Assembly (NCBI GenBank): GCA_037042185.1
Contig: JAXQJY010000032.1
Coordinates: forward strand, 2,852,001-2,916,000
Length of the DNA stretch: 64,000 bases
Direction: 5' to 3'
Source of the DNA: Sordariomycetes sp. S80-01Y
Lineage: Eukaryota > Ascomycota > Sordariomycetes
Of the stretch, positions 23,961 to 36,022 are shown in pieces. The position numbers were made by a program, and so were the translations under genes. Numbering within the stretch: the stretch's first letter is position 1; every line of letters begins with the position of its first letter. The notes below the pieces were generated by a model. The model was not told the origin of the DNA and made no database searches. It was given only the letters and a program-made list of their open reading frames with translations.

Positions 23961-25986
23961 TGCGGTTCTGATTGGGCCGTTGGGGGTTATCTGCAGCGCG
24001 AGGTAAGTTGTCAAAGTTGATGGCGTGTGGATAAATTGAAACAAGAGGCTTCCTGCAGCTTCAGAAGAAGCAAGCGAGGAGTATGCACCGCTAGCCTCGG
24101 AGGATGGACGGGTTGGGGGTTCTCTACCCACGGAAACGAATGAGGAGCTCCATGTTCAGGGAAGAGGGAGCCTGGCCGTAAAGAAGCCGTCACCATTCTT
24201 TCAGCCATGATTAATGATTACGATTCGCTCAATCTCAAGCGTGTTTTCAGGTGGCAGAGCTCACGACGCTTGACCGAAGTCGTAGACCGCGATTGTCTCG
24301 ACCCGTCCTTGGAGAGAAGCAAGCGCCGGCGATGACGGGCTGACCTTGACAAGTGAGAGAGAGGGGGGGAGAGAGAACCGGGCAGAGGACATCTTGAAGT
24401 GTCATCGTCGGCGGCTGACGGCCTGGCTTCGCGTTCGCAAGCAGCATCCCCGTCGTCAGAGGAGGGAAGGCATGACGAGACTTGCGTGGCGCGCGCGTCG
24501 CCCCTTCACGCAGCCAGCCGTAGATAATCCATACACCGCCTGATCCTTCTTCGCCACTCGGATGGCAGGTTTGCCAGACGGTGGCCTGGGCGGGATGTTA
24601 GAGGAAGGGTAGCAGGGACGGCGTTGACTGTTACTGCCTGCACTTCGAAGGGGTTGACGATGCGACGGCCCCTGCATCTGACAGATTTCGTGGTCGTACG
24701 GGTGGAGCTCATCTTGTGCCTGCCAGAAATGCTGTACCCCAGAGGCGCTGGAGCTCGCCCAGTCTTGCCTTATACGCTGAGCAATTGCTACCACTACACT
24801 GCGACCTTGGGTGGCCCCGAGCACGGAGTCGGCAATCGCAGGGTGAAGAGATGTGCGGGGGCCAGGTTGACCTCCCCGGCACCTGGGTCCAACGTGGAGT
24901 CGAGCCTGGTACTACTATAACTCCCGAGCCCGTGAGTACTAAGTATAAGGTAGCACTCTACGTAGAGGCAGCAGCACTAGACCGGTACCGTAGTAGTAGT
25001 AGGGGACCGATGGCGGAGGGTCCCACCCACACGCAGGCGAGCTTGAGCATGAGGGTTGTAGTCTGTCCTGCCAAACTGCAGCAGTGCAGCCCAGCTCCAT
25101 GAAGACACGCCCACCCCGTGCATAACATAGCACCTTACGCAGCAGTCTCATGGGTCATTGGGTGGGAGGCGACGCCCCGAGCGAACAGGAGGACGCCGGC
25201 TTAGCATCCCCGAGACCGGGGATCATGATTACTCCCAGGTCCCTGTCCCACTGCAGAACGGACGGCAGTCGAGCCGCAGACGGGCCCACGCTGCACGCTC
25301 GTCGCCTACTACTACTCTAGTACTTTCAGGTTACTAGAACTAGCCAAGTAGTGCCTGGATCCAAAGGCCCGGCTGGAGACGCCATCGTTGCTTTTGCCCG
25401 GCCGGGCTCAAACCCAGGCCTGCTCCCGCATAGGCCTGCTGTGGAATTCTCCGGCTCATTCACTGGCCGCACGCCGCGGATCGTGTCCCTACATTTCCCG
25501 CCTGCCATGGTGCCGGTGCCAACTAGCACAGAGCAGCGCGCAGACAGCAGTACGCAGAGCGCAGCGCAGGTGAGATCGGTGCCGGTGTTTGTGCTTGACC
25601 CAAACGTCCCTAGCCTAGTGTCCACCTGCGGGCTGCCGATGTGTGCCTGCAGCCGCAAGGGTGCAACACGACTTATCCAAGGCAGGTAGCCACTGCCGTC
25701 AGTATCACGACACTGACCTTGGCTTGTTGCTGAGCCATGACCTCTGCTGCCATCCCTCTTCCCTGCCTCGCCTCGACGCACTCTTCTCGCCAAAGTCCAC
25801 AGTCTTATAACTACGTCCAGCCCGCCGCTGCTCTCTGTCTTAGCAGACGTCCTCATCCTCATCGGCTTTCTCTGCATCTCTCTGATCCCGCCACCGCTGG
25901 TACGCACGGCACGTATACACATAAGACTGCTGTCGACCAAGTCGCCGCCCCGCGCCTTTCTGACCGTGACGAGCGCGCATGCTGTC
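23961..25986. other. Intergenic region between regulator and dioxygenase
   Basis: About 2 kb with no supported gene. It contains a GA/G-rich low-complexity tract (24355-24376), a GTA-triplet run near 24990 and a complementary CTA-triplet run near 25306. The last 250 nt are C/T-rich and probably lead into the dioxygenase gene. Confidence 0.45.
24355..24376 (+). repeat. GA/G-rich low-complexity tract
   Basis: A purine-only run of alternating GA interrupted by Gs in non-coding sequence. Confidence 0.6.
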
Positions 25987-27413
25987 ATGGCATCCTGCGA
26001 AGCCCAACCCAGCTCCACCCCTGTGCCCCAAGGTCGGGGCCTCGGAGTCCTGACGGAAGCTGCTGGCCTTCCCGCCGGATTCCCCCAGGTCATCGACTCT
26101 CCCCTTGCCTGGACCGGTGCCCAGTTCACCGACGAGGGGCAGTACGTGCTCTACCTGTCCAGGGATGATGTTGCCGAGGCGGAGGCGGCCGTGGAGAGCT
26201 TCAAGGGTATTTGGAATTTTGGGAACCGCGAGGGCCAGTACTAACGGTTCCAGCCCTCGGCCTCGACGGAGACCTCGTCACCAAGGACAACTTCCCGCTG
26301 CCCACTCTTGGCAAGAAGCTCAATGAGCTTCGCGTTCAGCTCCACCAAGGTCGAGGATTTGGAGTGGTCCGCGGACTCGACCCCCAGAAGTACTCAGTTG
26401 AGGATCTCGCGATGCTTCATCTTGGCGTGCAGACGTACGTGGCAAATCAGCAGGGCCGTCAGGACAGAAAAGGAAACATGCTCGGTGCGTACAGATGCTT
26501 CCGCCAATGCGAAGGCAGGCAAAGGGGGGGGAGAAAAGGGTTGTGCAATGGGCTGATATCCGACAGTCCACATTGTGGCCGACGATAGCTCCGCTCAGTG
26601 GGCAGGTCACCATCGACATTCCACATCTCCGATCGTAAGTGGACCGTTCCTCGATGCATGATTGATGCTAATCCTGGGCGCCCGCAGACTTTCCACAATG
26701 AGGAAGCGGGGGATATTGTCAGTTGGCTCACCAAGAGCACCGCCGCGAGGGGGGGAAAGTGTATCATCTCATCGTGTTACACTGTTTACAAGGCCTTGGC
26801 AGTTGAGCGCCCAGATCTCGTACGCACCCTGGCGGGCTTCGATTGGCCTTTTGCTCTGTAAGTCCCTTGTTCAGTGCCGCGGGTACCAGAGCCACCATGC
26901 GGGGAGTTGGAGAAGTTCAAGGGCCAGAGGTTCCGGGTTCAGGTTGCTAACCAGCGGTCTCGTAGGCCCCACTTCGAGTGTCGTCCAGTGCTGTTCCACC
27001 ACGAGGGCAAACTCATCATGAACTTTGGGCGTACGCCTCTGCTTGGCAACGCGACGCACCCTCGTCCGGACAGTCTACCCAAGCTCAGCTCCAGGCAGCG
27101 CGAGGCCCTGGATGCTGTCGAGAGCATCGCCCGCGCAACAGAGCTGCACATCGTGACTCGCCCTGGTGACATTCACTTCATCAACAACCTGGCCGTGCTG
27201 CACCGGCGCGAAGGCTTCGTCAACGGCACAAGCTCCACCGAGCGACGACACCTGGTCCGCATGAGACTCCGCGACGACGAGATGGGCTGGGCTATTCCGG
27301 ACGAGCTCAAGGCCGAGTGGTCCAGGGCCTTTGGCAACCCCCAGGCAAGCAAGATCTGGCATCTGGAGCCCATGCCCACTGGATACTTCCCTCTCCGGAA
27401 GCAGCCCAACTAA
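25987..27413 (+). CDS. TauD/TfdA-like Fe(II)/2-oxoglutarate dioxygenase
   Basis: Exons 25987-26206, 26254-26484, 26567-26634, 26688-26857 and 26966-27413 give 378 aa with frame kept at all four introns; the first has a perfect CTAAC branch site. It resembles fungal taurine dioxygenase-like proteins, which oxidise small substrates with iron and 2-oxoglutarate; the substrate here is unknown. Key segments are GFGVVRGLD, TFHNEEAGDIVSWL with presumed metal ligands H176 and E178, GDIHFINNLAVLHRREGF with distal His309, and RHLVRMRLRDDEMGWAIP carrying the likely 2-oxoglutarate-binding Arg. The first acidic ligand is Glu where the family usually has Asp. No signal peptide is seen, so it is probably cytosolic. 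No biosynthetic neighbours suggest a cluster role. The fungal TauD-like family includes members in toxin clusters, but nothing here supports that. Confidence 0.88.
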
Positions 27414-29309
27414 GACAGCGCAAGGAAGATCTTCGATTGGCGCTGGAGGCTGGACGGTGTGACCCTTTTTTCCTCTTCTTCCTTTTGTCATGCGAGGCCG
27501 GGATGATGAACTGGGGTGTAGGTTGGGGCTGTTGGTTGCCGTGCAAACGCCGGGCTTGTCGCATGATATTCGAGTGTGGTATGGTTCCTGCGGTGTTTGG
27601 TCGGGAAAAGTTTGGTGCGCTTTGGATTCCTCAAAAGTAATGTCTTTCTCAACAAACTAGACTGTATTGGTACACAAGGTTATGGAGGAGAGTTGGAGCA
27701 TACGCCCTGGGGCTGGATTGGACACTACGCACGCTGAAGAATTAATAATCATGTCCAAACTTTGGCTTCTTCGCTCGACAGTCATGCAGATGCGTGCACC
27801 ACTGGTTCCAAAACGTACAAGTCCCTCGTCAAGGACACGGCGTCGCCTAGTCCGGGCACCACGCTGCAGCTGCAGCTGCATCCAGACAGAGCAAAGCTGC
27901 GCCAGCGAGTGGATCACAATGCAAGGTGAGAGATTCGCCCGCTGATGGCGCACCACGCCGTGCCTTCGAGAGATGATCAAACGCGGACCAGAGGCTACCG
28001 TCACAAGTTCCGCGACCTCTCTGAAACTCGATCGCGGCCAGTCCATACGGTCCCCGAGCGGGTGGCTGCAGCTGAGGCCATGGCCGGAGCTGAAGAATCG
28101 TGCTTGTGCAGGCGGTTGGATTTCGTACATGACGATGAAGAAGTCAAGCCCGGCCCCGATGTTGGACTGCCGAGCAGAACACCCCCACCCGCCTCAGCGA
28201 GCACCCTCAACAACCGTCCCTCAAGTGGCCGTCAAGACTGAGTTGCGAGCTGTTCCGTGCTTCATAGGCTGGGAGGGACAGGTGGGAAGAAGGCAAACAC
28301 TGCACTGTCACCGAACACGTGCTGCCTCTCAGCTCACCGCATGCTGTCGACGAGAATGGCTCTCGTGTTCAATGCGACGTTGAGAGGCATGGGCGGTGTG
28401 CACAGGCCGTCCCCGACCAGCGGAGTGGCGGACATCATGGCGAAGGCGAGCAGCAGGAGAAGAGGAAAGACGGACGAGATGTGACCGACGACGAGACGGT
28501 GAGGGAGAGACGGCGTCGCGCCGGTGGTGATGGAGGGTGGACGGCTGCGCGATGACGGCCGGTAAGGGGGAGGGAGGGGGCTGCGTCTGAAGGTATGGCG
28601 CCATTCAGGCCCGTCGTTGTGGTTGTCGGGGTTTTTTTGCTTCTTCTTCCTGTTGGGGTGGCCGGGCGGGACATTCATTCATGAAAGCTCGACGTTGCTT
28701 TTGCGAACTTGGAGACGTCGGGCGTCCGGCTCGGTGGGAGAGATTCAGGGGCTCAGTACAGTGCGCAGGGGACAGTGTGGATTGAGGAAGATGCGCTTTC
28801 TAACTGTGCGGGTCCTACCGTTCCTGGACTGCCGGAGAACGACAGAAGACCGGGGGCGCGGATGGGTCATGGCTTTGAGCAGCCTTGCAAGCCTGAATGT
28901 ACTTTCAAAGACGCCATCTCTGGGATGGGACGGGATATACCCGAGCTTAAGGGCTTGCTTTCTGTGAGATGTTGAGGGGATTCAACTCGTAGGACTGCAG
29001 ATTGAACATCGAGAATGTGGTCTGCAGTTCCGGTTGTGGCTCGTTTTAGTGTCCACACTCACACCAAAACACGAGCCTCAACCTCAGCCTCGATCGAACT
29101 CAGCCTCAAGTTCCGGCCATCAACTCATCAAGGTTCAGCCATCAGCCATCAGCCACGCATCCCGTCTATCCTGCGCAGGACTCCATCTCGCCACGCACCT
29201 GAAGCACATACCGCCAGTGATAACTACACGGCTCATGGGCTGACGTCCTTTTGCCCAAACGCCATCCCAGACGAGCTGAAGAGCCCCTTGCAGGGGAGAC
29301 GGCCTCACC
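27414..29309. other. Intergenic region upstream of the phosphatase gene
   Basis: About 1.9 kb. Overlapping frames on both strands lack domains. I see no RNA gene or element. Confidence 0.45.
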
Positions 29310-31177
29310 ATGACCGCCGCAACAGCAGCAGCGCGTTCGTCGGCAGAGCATCACGGCAACGCCGAGGGTCGACCCTTCATCTCGAAAGAGGGCGACGCCG
29401 CCTCCCGTTCCAATGACGATGGGAGCGACTACGGTGATGCAGGCCCGGTGCCGTTGACGCGGCATCGCCAGGACAGGAACTATCGAAGGGCGACCATCAT
29501 CCTCACGATCTGCACCATCGTCCTGCTTTCCACCACGCTTTACGCCGCGCTTCCGTACGCCATCACTGGAAGCGTCTTCAGGGATGACGGCGACTGCTCG
29601 TGTCCGGGAAGGCCCAAGGTCCCTCAGTACTTCCAGACCTCGCCCGAGCTGTGGGCTGGGCCGACGGCGACGGGCAAGGCGGCTTTCATGGCGCAGACGA
29701 GGGTCTTTGAGCCCTCGGCGACTTACGTGCCAAACGAGCCGCTGCAGACGTCGATTCCCATTGAGGGTATGGGACAGGGAAACGAGAGCATTTTCAAGAT
29801 GATGGGCTTCCTCTCGCCGTACGCGCCATCGCCGGGCTTTGGTGTCGACGAGTATCCCATCCCGGACGGAGCGGACATTGTTCAGGTACAGATGCTTTCA
29901 CGCCACGGCTCGCGGTATCCGACAGGGGGCTCCGACGTCCAGAAACTTGGAGCCAGCATCGCCGAGGCGGGCGACAAGTTCCGCCCCAAGGGAGACTTAG
30001 CCTTCCTGAAGGACTGGAAGTACCAGCTGGGTCATGAGATCCTGGTACCCAAGGGTCGCCAGGAGCTGTATGACTCGGGCGTCCTTCACAGCTACATGTA
30101 CGGGAAGCTGTACAACCCAAACAGCAAGCTCATCGTCCGGACGACGACGCAGGATCGGATGCTCAAGTCCGCCGAGAACTGGGTGTCTGGCTTCTTCGGT
30201 CTTGAGTGGACGAACAACGCGACCATCGAGGTCATCATCGAAGATGGCGGTTTCAACAACTCTCTGGCTGGCTCACTGAACTGCCCCAACGCCTGGCCGA
30301 CCGGGACCGGCGGAGAGGCGCGGAGCACTTGGATCAACATCTACCTGAAGGATGGTGAGTTGGCCCCCGGAGTTCCAAGAGTGGGCTACGTAGCTAACTG
30401 GTGACAGCCCAGAAACGCTTCCAGTCCATGACCGATGGCTTCGACTGGACCATCGAGCAGGTCTACGCCGCACAAAACATGTGCCCCTACGAGACCGTCG
30501 CCTACGGCTTCAGCAAGTTCTGCGACCTCTTCAACTACCAGGAGTGGAAGGACTTCGGCTACTCAATTGACCTGGCCTTTTCCGGCAGCAGCGCCTTCCA
30601 CAGCCCTACAGGCCGGGCCGTCGGACTCGGCTACCAACAGGAGGTCATTGCTCGGCTCCAGAACCACACGCTGGGCTACTCTGGCTCTCAGATCAACACC
30701 ACCCTCGACGGCAGCACCGAGACCTTCCCGCTCGACCAGAGCCTCTACTTCGACTTCTCCCACGACACGAACATCGCCTCCGTCCTCACAGCCTTTGGGC
30801 TCAGGCAGTTCGCCGAGGAGCTCCCGGCCGACAAGAACCCCGGAGACCACGCCTTCCAGGTCTCTCACGTCACCCCCTTCGGCGCTCGCCTGGACATCGA
30901 AATCATCCGCGCCCCCAAGCCCGTCTCCCCCAACCGCGACGGCTACCTACGCGGCGGGGAGACCAAGTACATCCACTTCGTCCTCAACCAGCGCACCCTG
31001 CCGCTGGGCAGGAGCTTCCCCGAGTGCGACGCCGACCGCAAGGACGGGTGGTGCGAGCTCGACACGTTCCTCGAGGTTCAGGAGAAGCAGGTTGAGCTGG
31101 CGCAGTTCGATCACGCCTGCTTTGGGGAGTACGAGAAGAAGCCGTATGGCGAGGTGACGGATGGTGCGCCGAACTGA
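29310..31177 (+). CDS. Membrane-anchored histidine acid phosphatase (phytase-like)
   Basis: Exons 29310-30354 and 30408-31177 give 604 aa; the intron is 53 nt. Histidine acid phosphatases hydrolyse phosphomonoesters such as phytate. The catalytic RHGSRYP is at residues 198-204, and the proton-donor pair His467-Asp468 lies in FSHDTN. The protein starts with a polar N-terminus of about 60 residues followed by one hydrophobic segment (about 61-83), so it is predicted to be a type II membrane protein with the catalytic domain outside the cytosol or in the lumen, unlike secreted phytases. Several Asn-X-Ser/Thr sites (NESI, NNAT, NNSL, NHTL) lie in the catalytic part. The start has a good context (CACCATGACC). 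Substrate preference cannot be told. Confidence 0.92.
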
Positions 31178-32187
31178 TGGGAGTTGCGACTTGGGCATAC
31201 AGCCATGGCGTGCAGGGATTATCGGGATACATGCTATCGATATGAGGGTCATTGCGGGTTTGCCTCCTCCTGTCTTCTAGACCAACGTTGGCGTGGCTTA
31301 AAGATATGGGCTGATGCACACATCCCCGCCGGAATTTCCAGGCCGGGGAAGCACGCGAACCGGAGATCAGCAATGGTGTCTGAGTTGTGATTTCTGAGCC
31401 GCGGGAGTATATTCACGGCCATCTACATTGTGCTCTGTACAGTCGAGTCTTCAACGGAGGTGCTTGGATAAAGGCGTTCATGGAGTTTGGGCTGCGTAGG
31501 AGGGGTAATATTCACACGGACACAAGCTCCCAGGGACATCGTACACGGCGAGAAACAGTTGGAGACAGCATGTTCTGGCATCTGATACAATTAATTACTT
31601 ACCGAAAGCTTGCCCACGGCTCCCTCGTGCGCCCCAAATGACATTTCCCGCGATTCAGGATGGTGGTGGGGACTGAGAGTCAATTCCCATCACCTAAACC
31701 GTTTACGTACCTCGTGCCAGCCTGTCATTCCTCCACACACACTCTCTCACACGGCTCAAACTTTGATAACAGAGTCTCACTCACGTCAATTGGTTCACTG
31801 GATCTTCAGAGGCAACAGTAGTAATTGAATGTTGTTTTCAAATTGGTTCCTCTCCTTCCCCTCTCCTATTCGCGAGGGGACGAGAGCATCTAGCTGACGG
31901 AGCCCTTTGGCTACCGACACAAAAATAAAATAGAAAAAGAAGAAGAAAAGCTCCTTCATACGTTCGCCCGGGTATCCCACCGTTCGTCCCAAGAATACAG
32001 GATGATGATAAGTAGTTAAAAAAAAAGATATCAGAGAGATATGTGAAAACCCATGAAACGCCTTTGCCCGCTCTTTTTTTTCTCTGCGCAAGTGTGTAAA
32101 GACGAAAAGCAGTCGAAAAGATGGCTGGAGTCTATAGTCGGTACCGTTCAAAAACAATTCGTGCCCGTGCAGGTCGGCAGCCTGTGC
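31178..32187. other. Intergenic region between convergent genes
   Basis: About 1 kb of shared 3' flank. The right half has A-rich runs on the plus strand (about 31920-32060), which read as T-rich 3' UTR for the minus-strand transporter. No gene is supported. Confidence 0.5.
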
Positions 32188-33788
32188 CTATGCCCGCTTC
32201 TCGTTGTCGGTCGAGGGGGCATCGGTGGCTCCTTGCTCGCCGGTGGCGGCCTTCTCCTCGGCCTCGCCGCCGGCTGAGCTGGGGGGCGTGGCCATGGTGG
32301 CGTGCTCCTGGATGCCGTGCTGGGGCTCGATAACATCGCCGTCCTTGGCCTGCTCGGGGCGGTGGGGGGACCAGGCGAGGAAGTCGCGGCGGACCTCGAC
32401 GTAGTCGTACGAGAACTCGCCGTGCTGGTCGTCGTCCATGCCCAGGAGCTCGGCCTCCTCAGAGGCGCGGAGCTTGAGGCCGGGGACCAAGTCTATGAGC
32501 TTGGCGATGATGGCGGACATGACGAAGGCGTAGGCGCACGAGGCGAAGATGGCGGCGAACTGCCAGCCCATGACGACGTAGTTGCCGTCCATGAAGCCGC
32601 CGGCGGCGCCCGTGTTGACGCCGTCGAGGCCGATGACGCCGCCCGAGGCGAAGAAGGCGTTGAAGATGAGGCCGACGATGCCGCCGATGCCGTGCTCGGC
32701 GAAGACATCCATGGAGTCGTCGATGCCGATGAGGAACTTGACCTTTGTGCCAAAGTTGCAGGCGACGCCCGAGACGACGCCGAGAACGATGGAGGCCCAG
32801 GGGTCGATGAAGCCGGAGGCGGGGGTGGCAGCGACGAGGCCAGAGATGGTGCCGGAGCACCAGCCAACGAGAGACCACTTCTTGGCGAGGCGGTAGTCGA
32901 GCAGGCACCAGGTCATGGCGGCGAACATGGCAGTCAGGCACGAGTTCCAGCTGGCCATGACGGCGCGCAGGTTGGCGCCGAAGGACGAGCCGCCGTTGAA
33001 GCCCAGCCAGCCGAACCACAGGAAGATGGTGCCGAGGGTGATGAGGGAGATGTTGTGGGGGCGGAAGTTCATCATCATCTTCTCGTTGCGCCTGCCCAGG
33101 ACCCACGAGTAGGCGAGGGCGGACATACCGGAGCCGATCTCGACGGGGACGCCGCCGGCGTAGTCGAGGACGCCGTGCTGGAAGCCCCATCCGTTGGCGT
33201 TCCAGACCCAGTAGGCGAGCGGGCAGTAGACGAGGGTGGCCCAGAAGAAGACGAAGACCATGGCGGGCACGACCCTGCCGCGCTCAGCGACGGCGCCGAT
33301 GGTCAGGGCCGCGGTGACGGCGCAGAACATCATCTGGTAGAAGGAGTACAGCAGCGCGGGGACGAGGGGCGAGCCGACCGAGGGGGCGCCCCAGACCTTC
33401 ATGAGGCCGAAGTGCCTGAGGTCGCCGATGAAGGGGTTGTCCGAGGTCTGGGAGAAGGCGAGCGAGTAGCCCCAGAAGTACCACTGGAAGACGACGACGG
33501 AGAAGGACATCATGACGGTCCAGAGCATGGAGAGGGCCGACTTGCGGCGGGCGAGGCCAGAGTAGAGGAAGGCGATGCCGGGAACCATCATCATGACGAG
33601 GCATGATGAGATGAGGATGTAGGCCTGGTCGCCGGACTGGTACCACTGGTTGAGGTTCTCGGTGTCTGATGATGCTGTTAGCGTGGATGGACCGCGTGAG
33701 GCCATCGTGAAGACTCACGAGAGTTGCCACCGTAGTCCTCGTCCGTCCCGTTGAAGGGGACGGGCTCGCCGACATGTGAGTACGACAT
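32188..33788 (-). CDS. Ammonium transporter of the AMT/MEP family, Glu/His pore type
   Basis: Exons 33719-33788 and 32188-33665 (minus) give 515 aa. It imports ammonium across the plasma membrane. About eleven hydrophobic helices are visible, with the hallmark GLARRKSALS (residues 60-69), LDYAGG around Asp191 and DVFAEHGIGG with pore His348. At the place of the first His of the twin-His pore (AmtB H168, eight residues after the conserved Asp) this protein has Glu199 (DYAGGVPVE), as in yeast Mep1/Mep3 rather than Mep2. The cytosolic tail from about residue 430 is long, acidic and Ala/Glu/Thr-rich. The short first exon has an NGT glycosylation sequon in the external N-terminus. A palindromic GATA pair lies about 370 nt upstream, which fits nitrogen control. 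Which of the fungal Mep paralogues it is cannot be settled here. Confidence 0.96.
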
Positions 33789-34153
33789 GGTCGAGGTCGG
33801 ATCGAATCGGGTCGTCGGCCGGGAGGGGGGAGGGAGAATTCTGCTGAGGGCGGTGCAGCTGCTGCCGAAGAGTGTATCAACCAAGAAATGATACCGTCTC
33901 GAGAGGCAGTCTTGACGATCGAACGGGGCGGAGGGGGGGAATGGATAATTCAAAGGGGGAGAGACACCAGCAAGCCAGACAGCATCCGGGGCAGGCTCGA
34001 GCCTAAATATCCTGTGGCACTGCCCTTCTCCAGGATCCCGATTAGATCGCCTCGCGTGTATCCATACTCATAGCCATTATACATATCGAAGACCGCCGTG
34101 CCCAAAGGGAAGACGGACGGGGGGGTGGGTGTGGGCGCGGCGCCAGAGTGGGC

Positions 34154-34163
34154 TATCTTGATA
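34154..34163. promoter_or_regulatory. Palindromic pair of GATA-factor sites upstream of the ammonium transporter
   Basis: TATCTTGATA gives two HGATAR-type sites in opposite orientation: AGATAG on the minus strand and TGATAA on the plus strand. Closely paired GATA sites are preferred by AreA/Nit2-type nitrogen regulators. The pair is about 370 nt upstream of the transporter ATG. Function is inferred from position and motif. Confidence 0.5.
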
Positions 34164-35823
34164 AGGGACGCTCACGCCAGAGGCAGGATGCGGATAGGCG
34201 AGCCCTGCGCTCTGTAGATCACTCCCGGCGGCGGGAGTGTGTCTATTAAAAAAAAGACAAGAAGCCAGACGTAAAAGGCTGACCAAATCGCCGCTCAGAG
34301 CAGTGCGTGCCCAAAGCCAGAGACTCGGGACGGAAGCAAGGGACCAGAAAGGCACGGGGGTCCCACAGGCGTCCCGTTAGCCCGCGAGACATGGCATTAG
34401 CATCGGTAGCCGTGGGCCCGCCGCTCATCTGCCTATGAGGTGCCGGGCTGGGGCTTTTCGATTACAGCAGGTATTGACTCGCGAGCCTCTGTTTCGCGGA
34501 CGACGTTCGTCGTCGTGGCCCAAGAGGGAGATCCACGCTGCCGAGAGGAGCCAAGGGAAGAATTAAGAAACGTGGGACTGATCTGGGGATAGTCGGCCGG
34601 CCACCACAATCCAGATGGTTTCCGGTTTCGCCCTCGCTGCTGGTAATTAGTTATTGGCAGCGCGTATCTTCCTGCAAACGAACGAGCGTCCATGCTCTGC
34701 AGGTCGCTGCCCAACGTGGGGTGATAATCAAAAGAAGAAAAGCCCCTTCAGCTGCAACTCCCAAGAGCTCCTGAGCAGACGCTGAGCTGAGCCGCGGGCT
34801 GAAGGACTGGCAGCTGGGGAGAGAGAGCACCGTCCATCTGTCCAGGCTGGCGGGAAGTCAGGGAAGCGTGGGCAGGGCGTGGGCGTGGGAGGGATGAGGC
34901 GTGTGAGGCTGGCCTTTTCCCATCTTCCTCCAGCATCAGTTCCACGACAGGCTATGTGCGCCACAAGCAAAACCGTCCCTCCCACCCCCAATTGTGAAAC
35001 GTAAAGATTCGAGACTGGCCCCCTCCAGAAATAGATGCATCCCGTCACGTCAGTTAATAAGCTTAAACTGTTGCCCACGTTCGCCGCGGTGCCATCCTCA
35101 TCCTCATCAACTGATACGGGACAGCCTCTTCTCGGGAGGGCGTGCTGCACGAGGCCGAAACCCCCAAGGGGGCGTGTCGAGCCGACAGAGACACGCGACA
35201 GCTACGAAGAAAAAGACAGGCGACGATCCAAGGCGCGGCGAAATTCGGAACACGGTACGATAGAGGAGGCCTCAGCCAGCCCCATGGCGCGCCGGGAGCA
35301 GAGACAGGACAGGACAGGACGAGACGGGACGCCGTGAACGTCAGTCAGAGCATCATGTCATTAAGCCTCGCCTGGCGCCAGATAACAAGAAAAACCAGGC
35401 GTGTGAGCTGATTGGTCGATAACCGTCTGTCGGGTTGGTCAAAGCCATGACCAGTGGTGGGGGGGGCCCGTAGTCGGAGGGTGCGGTGCAGCGGTTCTGT
35501 CTCAGAAAACAAAGTTAAGGTCGTGACGTTTTTCAACTTGTCATGCTGCAGCGGTGCAGCCTCGAGGAGGGTCTCGACGCGGCATTTCGATTATTGTGAG
35601 CTGTTGGTCACCACCCACCAGCGCAGCCACACAGCGGCCTCCAATCCGGGCCGGGGCTTTGCCGGGCCAATGGCAGACGCGCAGCGTTTTGGTGCAGAGG
35701 GCGTCTCCAACCAATGAGCGGCGGCAATTCCCTTCTCCAGCACCATCACTTACCGATTGCCTCTTGTCAGCGATCTCTTGTCGGCGATCGCTTGGCTTCT
35801 TGGCTTCTTGGCCGCACGCCCAC

Positions 35824-35847
35824 AGAGAGAGAGAGAGAGAGAGAGAG
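35824..35847 (+). repeat. (AG)12 microsatellite
   Basis: A near-perfect AG dinucleotide run in non-coding sequence. Confidence 0.85.
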
Positions 35848-36003
35848 CGCTTCGACCCGTCCGTCCGCCGGCACGTCTGCGTCTTCAGCGACTCCTCCCT
35901 CCGTAGCGACTCCTCCGCGTCCGCTCCGTTGCATCCCGCTCGACCTCCGATCTATCGGCCGCGCGCGCGTGTGTGGGTGCCTCGTCCAGAATGCCGCAAG
36001 CTC

Positions 36004-36022
36004 AAGCTGAAGCTGAAGCTGA
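36004..36022 (+). repeat. AAGCTG hexamer repeat
   Basis: Three tandem AAGCTG units in the intergenic region. Confidence 0.7.

Noticed and set aside
24980-25320. Possible inverted repeat: GTA-triplet run near 24990 and CTA-triplet run near 25306
   Set aside because: The match is only about 12 nt of triplet repeat, with no target-site duplication or internal coding; chance low-complexity is enough.
25388-25440. Sequence GGGCTCAAACCC resembling a tRNA T-arm
   Set aside because: No A-box or acceptor stem at the right distance upstream.
32302-33606. 434-codon plus-strand frame, Glu/Asp/Val/Gly-rich
   Set aside because: It is a shadow of the ammonium transporter on the other strand; the acidic repetitive composition comes from GC-rich third positions.
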